The position numbers and the translations under genes were made by a program. A DNA stretch of 58,869 nt from Candidatus Yanofskybacteria bacterium RIFCSPLOWO2_02_FULL_44_18 (lineage in GTDB: Bacteria > Patescibacteriota > Minisyncoccia > 2-02-FULL-40-12 > GWA2-44-9), in the NCBI GenBank assembly GCA_001794755.1, contig MGKT01000002.1:63156-122024 (forward strand), read 5' to 3'. This document shows positions 1-7,157 of the stretch, piece by piece. How positions within the stretch are numbered: the first letter of the stretch is position 1; every line of letters begins with the position of its first letter. The notes under the pieces were generated by a model that saw nothing but the letters and a program-made list of their open reading frames with translations, searched no databases and was not told where the DNA came from.

Positions 1-30
1 GCCCTAACTGACACTCGCCTTCGGATGAAT

Positions 31-125
31 CTATCAAAACTGATTCTGTGAGAAGCGGGTTCCCTGCTTCTCACCTTTTTTCTGTTTCGTAGCTATTAGT
101 GCTACGGCCCAGAAAATAGGTTCCT
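31..125 (+). ncRNA. 3' end of a truncated preceding structured unit (U0) plus trailing hairpin domain
   Basis: tCTATCa-AAACTGATTC resembles the 3' end of downstream units; followed by hairpin GTGAGAAGCGGGTTCCCTGCTTCTCAC, then TTTTCTG...CAGAAAA stem and GGTTCCTTT. Confidence 0.5.
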
Positions 126-138
126 TTAATAAAAAATT

Positions 139-388
139 GAATCAGTTTTCTTGACTGCTGTGCATTGGTACAAGCGGTATAGCCGTTTGCTCTGTGCCGG
201 TCGTTTGAACCGACTTTGAACCAAGGTCGGTGAGACCGCGGTCCTTAGGGATTGCCACCTCTTACGGCCTTCGGGATGGCTACGCCATCTGTCTCGCCGT
301 GAGAGTGTCAATCGTAAAGAACACGACCGGGCTTCGCCCTTTGACATCTCACGGCGAGACACCTCCAGTGTTCAATCAAAACTGATTC
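139..388 (+). ncRNA. structured repeat unit U1
   Basis: Outer helix GAATCAGTTTT(139-149)/AAAACTGATTC(378-388); inner helix GACTGC(153-158)/GCGGTC(238-243); nested hairpin GTCTCGCCGTGAGA...TCTCACGGCGAGAC. Confidence 0.75.
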
Positions 389-390
389 AG

Positions 391-467
391 ATGAGCGAGT
401 TGTTCCAACTCGCTCATCGCTCTTTTTCTGGATCTCAATAATGGGGTGCAGAAAAAGAGTTCTTTCC
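391..467 (+). ncRNA. trailing domain after U1 (hairpin + enclosed stem)
   Basis: GATGAGCGAGTTGTTCCAACTCGCTCATC hairpin, then CTCTTTTTCTG...CAGAAAAAGAG 11-bp stem, then GTTCTTT. Confidence 0.65.
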
Positions 468-474
468 AAATCGT

Positions 475-747
475 TCCGGTTTGCTTGACCATGTGTGCGA
501 TGGTAATCACCACAGCAGCATGTGCGGATTGCTTGAACTGTTTCTGTTTCAGAAACAGCGAGATCCGTGGTCATTAGTCTCGGCCAAGCCCCGCTCGTTA
601 CGAGTCCGTTACGACCCCGTAACGATGCCGTCACGCCCCTTCGGGGACGGGCTTTGCCCTCGTGACGCCACCGGCTCCGCCTTCGTTACGGGGTCCGGCT
701 CCGCCTCGTAACGGACTCGTGACGACCAGACTTCTATCCAAACCGGA
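475..747 (+). ncRNA. structured repeat unit U2
   Basis: Outer helix TCCGGTTT(475-482)/AAACCGGA(740-747); inner helix GACCATG(487-493)/CGTGGTC(566-572); nested CGAGTCCGTTACGA...TCGTAACGGACTCG. Confidence 0.8.
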
Positions 748-755
748 CAATTTTC

Positions 756-1017
756 TTTAGTCTGCTTGATCGCACTAACCCATAGTGTGCGTATGGAGCG
801 GTGTGGTTCATCACTGCACGGCCATACGGCTGCCGCAGAACTTCCTCTGTTCCGGAGAAAGCGAGGCAGCGGTCCCAAGAGTGAGCCGGACCCGTTGACC
901 CTTTGGGTCAACTGATTCCAACTGAAATCAACTGAATTCAACCCAAAGTGCGTGTTGAATTTTCGCCTTCGGCCAGTTGATTTACAGTTGAAATCCCAGG
1001 CCTCTATCCAGACTGAA
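756..1017 (+). ncRNA. structured repeat unit U3
   Basis: Outer helix TTTAGTCTG(756-764)/CAGACTGAA(1009-1017); inner helix GATCGC(768-773)/GCGGTC(869-874). Confidence 0.78.
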
Positions 1018-1021
1018 CAAT

Positions 1022-1286
1022 TTCTTCACTTTGCTTGACCGCGCTTGTTCGCAAGTGTTGGTAAACTACCGCACTACGCATAAGCGTTGCCGTTGAGGTT
1101 TCCTTGCATCAAGAAAACCAAGGCAGCGGTCCAGAGCGGATGCCGTACCCCGGGACGGATAATTTCCGAATTTTACGGGCTTTCAGCCCTCTGAAATTCT
1201 GAAATCCCTACGGGAATCGGCGCAGACGCCTTTTCAGAATTTCAGAAAATTCGGAAATTCCAGAGGCATCAATCCAACGTGAAGAA
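1022..1286 (+). ncRNA. structured repeat unit U4
   Basis: Outer helix TTCTTCAC(1022-1029)/GTGAAGAA(1279-1286); inner helix GACCGC(1037-1042)/GCGGTC(1126-1131); nested AATTTCCGAATTTT...AAAATTCGGAAATT. Confidence 0.78.
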
Positions 1287-1357
1287 GGCGAGTGTTTCAC
1301 TCGCCACTCTCTTTCCGAGCCTTACATTGTAGGACTTGGAATAAAGGGTTCTTTACA
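1286..1357 (+). ncRNA. trailing domain after U4
   Basis: GGCGAGTGTTTCACTCGCC hairpin, CTCTTTCC...GGAATAAAGGG weaker stem, GTTCTTT. Confidence 0.5.
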
Positions 1358-1363
1358 TTTTTT

Positions 1364-1700
1364 TCCGTTTGCTTGACCATGCTACGCTTGCTGTGTGCGA
1401 GCGAGCCGGTGTGGTATCTACCATCACCGTTCGGCTGCCGGTACACTTATTCTGATTCAGAATAAGTTAGGCAGTGGTCCATAGCCTGCGCCTAACCACT
1501 CACAGCATTCGCTGTGAGTCCCAGCTCACATCAGCGTGACGTATCCGTCACGTCCCCGTGAGATCCCTTCGGGACCGGGTTTCACCCTTCTCACGGGGAC
1601 CGGCTTCGCCTCGTGACGGATACCGGGCAAAGAACGCCCTCGTCACGCCGACCGGCAAAGAACGCCTTGTGAGCCGTGTAAAGGCTTCTATCCAAACGGA
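1364..1700 (+). ncRNA. structured repeat unit U5
   Basis: Outer helix TCCGTTT(1364-1370)/AAACGGA(1694-1700); inner helix GACCAT(1375-1380)/GTGGTC(1474-1479); four-step nested hairpin with side hairpins. Confidence 0.8.
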
Positions 1701-1703
1701 AGT

Positions 1704-1957
1704 ATCCATTTTGCTTGACAATCGGCGCGGATCGTCGGGTTGTATCTAACCGTCGTTTCGCTCCGGCGAGATCTGTGACCGGTTTTGTTCCAAAATCGGT
1801 AGATCTTGGTCCATAGCAAATGCGAGGACCCGCACTTTGTACGGACGGGTGACATCGAGCGTAACCGTCCAAAAGACGGACCGGGCTTCGCCCTCGGTTA
1901 CGCTCGACCGGTGCTAATGCACCTTGTCACTCCGTTTCGTCTCTATCCAAAATGGAT
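1704..1957 (+). ncRNA. structured repeat unit U6
   Basis: Outer helix ATCCATTTT(1704-1712)/AAAATGGAT(1949-1957); nested GTGACATCGAGCGTAACCG...CGGTTACGCTCGA...TGTCAC. Confidence 0.75.
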
Positions 1958-1959
1958 AC

Positions 1960-2037
1960 CGGGCAGTGTACCACTGCCCACTCTCGTTCTGGTCCTGACA
2001 ATGGTGTCGGGTTCAGAACACGGAGTGGTTCTTTTCA
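1960..2037 (+). ncRNA. trailing domain after U6, leader of the AAA+ gene
   Basis: GGGCAGTGTACCACTGCCC hairpin, CACTC..GTTCTG [CCTGAC..GTCGGG] CAGAAC..GAGTG stem, GGTTCTTTT. Confidence 0.6.
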
Positions 2038-2063
2038 ATATTGTGTATGGAGGCACGCATCGC

Positions 2064-3206
2064 ATGGCCGACTTACTTCTCATTCGCGCCCACAATGGCG
2101 ATGGCCTGACGTGGAAGTTTGTCGACCAGACGATGGTTGGCTACAAGATCGTGCTCGATCAGCCACCGACGATCGCCATCTCCGATGGCGATATCTGGCA
2201 GGTCGAGCTGGTCAATACTTCCAGCGTCAAGGGCAAACGGCAAAAGATTGCCACCGTCCGGCTCGTGGCCAAGGTGCAGCAGCTGAAAGCCTGGGAGAAG
2301 ATAGCTGAACTGCCGGATCATTGGATTGATCCGGTTGATCTGAAGTGTATTCTCACATGGCTGCACAGCGGCACCGACATCATCCTGATCGGACCCAAGG
2401 GCAGCGGCAAGACAAGCCTCGGGTTCGTCATCGCGCGCACCCTCGGCTGGCAGGATCCGTACAAGGTCGACGTCTACACGATCAAGCGGACGACCGACCT
2501 CTTCGGCACCGACGCCGCTCACCAAGGTTCGACGCTGTTCGTCCGGTCGGGACTACTCGATTACATCGAGCGGGCCCAGATCGCGCTCGAGAGCGGCCTG
2601 GATACCCATTTCCTGGTCATCCTCGACGAGATCAACCGCGTCCATGCCAAGGTCAACGAGAGTCTTCACGGACTTTTCGATGACACGCGACAGGTGACGG
2701 TGGTCACGACCGAAGGATCGAAGACGATCAAGCTGCCGCCGAACCTTCACGTTGTCGGGACCATGAACATGGGCGCTGAATATCTCGGCGTTCATGGTCT
2801 GGACGAGGCACTGAAGGATCGGTTTGCGCCGGTGAAAGTCCGGCCGATGCCTGTCGACTACGAAGTGACAAAACTGGTGCGCGAGACGAAAGTCCTCGAA
2901 CAGCAGGCGTTGGCAGTCGTGAAGGTCGCTCAGGCGTTGCGCGAATCAGCGACCGGCGGACAGATCTCGTTCGCGCCCAGTTACCGGGCTTGTCGGAATG
3001 TGGCGCGGCTCCTGAATCACGGCCTGGACCTCAAGACGGCAATCATCAAGGGGTTCCTGGGCTGGTATGAGGGAGAACTCGCGCTCGATCCGCGAGGCGA
3101 GGTGGCGCAACCGAACACTGAAATGGCGAAGGCCTATTCGGCGTTGCGGATGCGCGGCGTGGCTCAGGCCAAAGACCTGATCCAGGTCGCGGCTCGTGAA
3201 ATGTAG
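2064..3206 (+). CDS. MoxR-family AAA+ ATPase
   Basis: Within ORF 1806..3206; ATG at 2064 preceded by GGAGG; Walker A GPKGSGKTS, Walker B VILDEIN, arginine-finger-like DRFAP. The upstream part of the ORF overlaps U6 and is unlikely to be coding. Confidence 0.85.
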   Translation: MADLLLIRAHNGDGLTWKFVDQTMVGYKIVLDQPPTIAISDGDIWQVELVNTSSVKGKRQKIATVRLVAKVQQLKAWEKIAELPDHWIDPVDLKCILTWLHSGTDIILIGPKGSGKTSLGFVIARTLGWQDPYKVDVYTIKRTTDLFGTDAAHQGSTLFVRSGLLDYIERAQIALESGLDTHFLVILDEINRVHAKVNESLHGLFDDTRQVTVVTTEGSKTIKLPPNLHVVGTMNMGAEYLGVHGLDEALKDRFAPVKVRPMPVDYEVTKLVRETKVLEQQALAVVKVAQALRESATGGQISFAPSYRACRNVARLLNHGLDLKTAIIKGFLGWYEGELALDPRGEVAQPNTEMAKAYSALRMRGVAQAKDLIQVAAREM

Positions 3207-3469
3207 TGCGTTTGCTTGTCAGCCGAGAAGATCTTTGGTTTAAATCGGCTAAATGCGACCAGCGTTCGCTTTACGCGGGGCTTCCGACTATTACCGATCT
3301 GGTAATAGTACGGCCTTGGTCCACAGACCTTGCCAGGGCTCGGCGCGGTAGCCGACAAGTGACACACCGTTACGGACTCCCTCCGGGGAGCTTCGGGGCT
3401 TCGCCCTCCGTAACGGTGCCGGTCCTTACGGACCTTGTCACTTGTATCGCTTCTATCCATACGCATTAC
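3203..3469 (+). ncRNA. structured repeat unit U7
   Basis: Outer helix GTAGTGCGT(3203-3211, containing the AAA+ stop codon)/ACGCATTAC(3461-3469); AGCCGA..TCGGCT; nested CAAGTGACACACCGTTACGGA...TCCGTAACGGTG...TGTCACTTG; inner P1 not clear. Confidence 0.7.
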
Positions 3470-3470
3470 T

Positions 3471-3542
3471 CGGGGACGTGTGATTCATGCGTCCCCACCC
3501 TTTCCAAGTATTTTTTAGAAAAATTTTTGGAAAGGGTGTTTC
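3471..3542 (+). ncRNA. trailing domain after U7
   Basis: GGGGACGTGTGATTCATGCGTCCCC hairpin then CCCTTTCCAA...TTGGAAAGGG stem. Confidence 0.55.
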
Positions 3543-3866
3543 CTTGACTGGCTCTGTATCAGAGCGCACAGCTGTGCAGGATCGGTATTCCACCGTTTCA
3601 CGCACTGCGTGGTCGTTTGAACTGATTTTGATTCAAGATCAGTGAGACCGCGGTCCGGAGAGATTGCTTGAAGGGTCTTGCTTACGCAAGGCATGTTCCG
3701 TGCCAGCTCTCGCAAGAGCGAGACCACTACGTTTCCGGCACGGAACCTGCAACAACTTCAGCTGCAACCCTCTCAGTCGAAACCCCCTTGTCCTCTGTAG
3801 CTTTGGCGAAGGAGGGTTGCTCGCTGTTTCAGCGAGCTCACCTTAACAATTTTCTCAACAAGGAGG
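3535..3866 (+). ncRNA. structured repeat unit U8 and trailing hairpins, leader of the vWA gene
   Basis: CTTGACTGG...GCGGTCC; GGTC[CTGATTTTGATTCAAGATCAG]GACC arm like U1; GTTCCGTGCC...GGCACGGAAC; GCAACCCTC(3764-3772)/GAGGGTTGC(3812-3820); GCTCGCTGTTTCAGCGAGC. Confidence 0.6.
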
Positions 3867-3869
3867 CCT

Positions 3870-5552
3870 ATGGCCAACGTAATTCCGCTACACAACATGC
3901 GGGAAACAGGCGATGACCTCTTTGAGAGTTCAACGCCTGACGAAGAAGCGGCACGAATCCTGGAACGTGAATTGCCCCACCTCTGCAACGACATGGGTAT
4001 GCTCATCAGTCGGCCGTTCCGGCTTGTCTGGGATCCCAGTGTCCAAACGGCCTCGACCGATTGCATCGCCGAGGTCCGAATTGCACCCCAGCCGTTCCTC
4101 GAAGGACGGCGGGACATCGGCTACGGCACGGCCTATCACGAAACCGGACACATCCGATATTCGGGGTACGGCCAGTGGCTACTCCGACGGGCAGACGAAG
4201 AAGGCGGACAGGTTCTGCGCGATTTGACCAACATCATCCTCGACCGAAAGGACGACATGTTGTTGGCCGATGATGCGCCGGGATTCGCCGAGACGCTGCG
4301 TAAGCGGCTTCTATATATCTGCACCATGGGCCAGCGCAAGCGCTATGCCCGATTCAAAGGCAACATGAGTGAAGAGAACTTCGAAGGATTCTTGCGGCAC
4401 ATTCGGCCGCGTGATCCCTATGAGGATTTCTTCCTCGCCGCCAAGTGGCACCGGACGCCGCGTTTCAAATCGACGGCTCGAGCGATGCGCTATGTTCGGC
4501 AGAATCGACTTCGCAAGGCTTCGCCGCAAGAGCTTCTCTGGATTGCCAAACGGGTCCAGGAAATCTTAGGCGATTTGCCGGAGAAGGAAAAAGAGGACGC
4601 CGAACAGAAATTCACGCGGTTGTACGGCCTCATGGCGGGAATCGAATGCAATGTGCCCGGTCATTCACTGGATCCAAAGCTCGATCGAGCTTTGAAGAAG
4701 GTGATGGCCAGGTACGTGGCTTCGCTCCGGCAAGGCGGCCTACGGCAGCTGTTGAATCAGCTCAAAGCGGTCGGGGTTGTTTGGCCCGGTCCGTTATCCG
4801 TTGGTTTGGAAGATCGTGTTCCGGTCCGAAAAGTTCTCCCGGACGCTGATTGTCGCGGGCTGTATCAGCAATTCCTCGGTCCGCTCCAGCAGTACGTGGA
4901 CGGGCTGAAGAAGCGACTGAAACAACTGGGTAATCCATCAGAGTTCGAGCTGTACGGCCGTGATGAAGGCGATCTCGATCTTTCAGAGAGCGCTCGCATC
5001 GCAACCGGCCTCTCGGGCTACTACATGGAAACCGTGGTCGAGCGGGACATTGATGCCGAAATACATCTGGCAATCGACGCCAGCGGTTCAATGGCCAACA
5101 AGAAGATCGCAATCGCGAAGGGGATTGCAACCGTCTTTTCAGAGGCGATTCTGGCAATCCATCCGGCCTGTGAAGGTCGGATCTGGAGCTTTAACAGCGA
5201 CGAGATCTGTGATTACGGCCCGGTCAGTCAAAGCTCTGCGTTCGTCCGAGCTGAAGGCCACAACGGCAACTCCGATACCCATATGCTCAATGTGGTGGGC
5301 AAGGAGTTGGCTCATTCACGCAAGCGACGAAAAGTTCTGATCGTGCTGTGCGATGACGGTCCGGATGACATCGAAATGGTCAAACGGCTTTCGCGCCAGC
5401 TTGTTGCTCGAGGTATCATCGTGGTCCATCTCTTGGTTGGAGTGCATGGCACGCCGGACATCTATCCGGTGGAGCTCCTCTACACATCGATGCAGGAGTG
5501 CCTTGATGAGTTCGCTGATCTCCTGATGACCATCGTCGGTCATCTTAAGTAG
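3870..5552 (+). CDS. zincin-like + vWA domain protein (CobT-like), partner of the AAA+ ATPase
   Basis: ATG preceded by AGGAGG; HExxH motif YHETGH; MIDAS DASGS at C-terminal third. Confidence 0.8.
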   Translation: MANVIPLHNMRETGDDLFESSTPDEEAARILERELPHLCNDMGMLISRPFRLVWDPSVQTASTDCIAEVRIAPQPFLEGRRDIGYGTAYHETGHIRYSGYGQWLLRRADEEGGQVLRDLTNIILDRKDDMLLADDAPGFAETLRKRLLYICTMGQRKRYARFKGNMSEENFEGFLRHIRPRDPYEDFFLAAKWHRTPRFKSTARAMRYVRQNRLRKASPQELLWIAKRVQEILGDLPEKEKEDAEQKFTRLYGLMAGIECNVPGHSLDPKLDRALKKVMARYVASLRQGGLRQLLNQLKAVGVVWPGPLSVGLEDRVPVRKVLPDADCRGLYQQFLGPLQQYVDGLKKRLKQLGNPSEFELYGRDEGDLDLSESARIATGLSGYYMETVVERDIDAEIHLAIDASGSMANKKIAIAKGIATVFSEAILAIHPACEGRIWSFNSDEICDYGPVSQSSAFVRAEGHNGNSDTHMLNVVGKELAHSRKRRKVLIVLCDDGPDDIEMVKRLSRQLVARGIIVVHLLVGVHGTPDIYPVELLYTSMQECLDEFADLLMTIVGHLK

Positions 5553-5573
5553 CAGATAGATTTAGTTCTTTGC

Positions 5574-5612
5574 GAGGGTGCTTGACCAACGCGGTCGGGC
5601 ACCCTCTTTTTT
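5574..5612 (+). terminator. rho-independent terminator
   Basis: GAGGGTGCTTGACCAACGCGGTCGGGCACCCTCTTTTTT. Confidence 0.85.
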
Positions 5613-5629
5613 AGTGTCAAAATTGGCTA

Positions 5630-5659
5630 TTGACAGAGGGCCATAGAGTGTGCTATAAT
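5630..5659 (+). promoter_or_regulatory. sigma70-like promoter
   Basis: TTGACA (5630-5635), 18-nt spacer, TATAAT (5654-5659). Confidence 0.8.
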
Positions 5660-5690
5660 ATAGATATACTGCATATTCAAGGAGCCGCAG

Positions 5691-5975
5691 ATGATACGAT
5701 TGATGGACGAGAAGCCGGATTCGTTCGGGAGGGTGCGGGTCGAGGTCGTGGCAGATGGCGCCAAGAGGGTGTCGTTCGCCCGGCTGGGCGCGCTCGTCGC
5801 GAATCACGCGACGGGCTTCTACGACCGGGTGCTCATCGGCGCGCCGCGCCTGTGCGAGGTCAAGAGCGGCGACGTCGTGACGCGACGAGAAGTCGCGCAG
5901 ACGTACGTCGTGCCGACGACGATCAGCATCCGGTCATCCGCGAGCAAGGCGCCGGCCATCCGCCGCGCGGCGTAG
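5691..5975 (+). CDS. small hypothetical protein
   Basis: ORF 94 aa downstream of strong promoter, AAGGAG upstream. Confidence 0.6.
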   Translation: MIRLMDEKPDSFGRVRVEVVADGAKRVSFARLGALVANHATGFYDRVLIGAPRLCEVKSGDVVTRREVAQTYVVPTTISIRSSASKAPAIRRAA

Positions 5976-6164
5976 TAGTTTGAAACGCCCCGCGTTTGGC
6001 GGGGCCCGTAAACCACGGCGTCGGCCATAGCCGCCGCCTTCCTTGGGAAAGGTATTTGTAGATGAAGATATAGACCAGTCGTCGAGCGGGAGTCTCGGCT
6101 CACACGGCTAAGGGTTTGCCGACCCGGGGGATACAGCCTGAACCAACCCCCAAACAAACTCCCT

Positions 6165-6189
6165 GGAGCGTCACCGACGCTCCTTTTTT
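6165..6189 (+). terminator. rho-independent terminator
   Basis: GGAGCGTCaccGACGCTCC followed by TTTTTT. Confidence 0.8.
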
Positions 6190-6218
6190 ATTTGTAATTG
6201 ATTTTATTTTGATGTTTA

Positions 6219-6761
6219 ATGATTCCAATGAGGAGATCCTATGAAAAATCCGGAATGACCGGAAAAATAGTTGAGCAAGAACTGTTCGGGAAAAGTCTGT
6301 ATGAACGTGAAACAAAAGAATTATTTCCCGATTATTCTTACGCTGACAAGTTAAGGTGTCTTGATATTATTAAAAAACACCAACCTTCGAGCCCCACAAA
6401 TCCACAAAGAGAATTTGCCCACCATGTCCGGTCCCGCGTCTGCATTTTATTAGGTGTCGATCAGAAAATTGTCAGGTTTTATACGGCAGTTGACTCGCCC
6501 TTGGATCAATTTCATCAAGTTGATGGCTGGTTTGAGATCAAATTTAGGGGCGTTAATATTTTGGTCACCGTTGATTTAACCTCAAGGCCCGAAAAAGACA
6601 AAACCAGATCGGATATAATTTTTCACGTCCCTATTGAAGGGCTTTCGAGCGCTGTTGACGAAACAGAGTTTTTGAGTTATGCTAATGATATGTCAGAGCA
6701 AGTAGTGCTGGAATTTCAAAGACAGGGAATTCCGTCACGGAAAGGAAGCCATCATGGCTGA
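6219..6761 (+). CDS. hypothetical protein
   Basis: 180-aa ORF; start may be internal (6240s, after GAGGAG). Confidence 0.6.
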   Translation: MIPMRRSYEKSGMTGKIVEQELFGKSLYERETKELFPDYSYADKLRCLDIIKKHQPSSPTNPQREFAHHVRSRVCILLGVDQKIVRFYTAVDSPLDQFHQVDGWFEIKFRGVNILVTVDLTSRPEKDKTRSDIIFHVPIEGLSSAVDETEFLSYANDMSEQVVLEFQRQGIPSRKGSHHG

Positions 6762-7071
6762 CGAAACCAACAACCGAAAGCTTTTCGGAAATATCACAGG
6801 GCCCAAGAAATCGGGCGGCCACACGCCGTCTCATGGAGAGCTTGTCAGACTTCTTAGTGGCCCAGACTCGGAATTTCCATCTGAGGTTGCCAATGTTTAC
6901 TGCGCGGGTTGTGGCGAAATTCAAGGCGTGAACACTGATGGCGCGGCGGAACTTTCAAAAAGGGCCGGCGTGCCGAGGCCAGAGGATTTTCAAAAAAAGT
7001 ACTTCGAAGTTCAGGGCTGCATTTTTTGCAGCGATAACTTCGAGGAAGTGGTGCTTAAACGAGTCATCTGA
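6754..7071 (+). CDS. hypothetical protein with two CxxC pairs (CAGC/CIFC)
   Basis: 105-aa ORF, overlaps preceding stop. Confidence 0.6.
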   Translation: MADETNNRKLFGNITGPKKSGGHTPSHGELVRLLSGPDSEFPSEVANVYCAGCGEIQGVNTDGAAELSKRAGVPRPEDFQKKYFEVQGCIFCSDNFEEVVLKRVI

Positions 7072-7157
7072 CACGGAGCGGTTCAAACAATCGCTCCTTT
7101 TTTATTTCTAAAGTCCGTCAAGTTGCTATTTTGTTGAATATTTCAGATAATTAATCC

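Noticed and set aside
481-1380. TTGCTTGACC repeats as sigma70 -35 boxes
   Set aside because: No consistent -10 hexamer at 16-18 nt; GACC instead pairs with downstream GGTC with compensatory changes.
126-1872. ORFs of 63-110 aa in the listed track (126..362, 308..634, 481..711, 609..941, 1558..1749, 1591..1872)
   Set aside because: They run through palindromic structured units, are on both strands of the same sequence, lack SDs and show no recognisable domain; best explained as spurious.
1806-2063. N-terminal extension of the AAA+ ORF (start at 1806)
   Set aside because: Overlaps structured unit U6 and its trailing domain; ATG at 2064 has a good SD (GGAGG).
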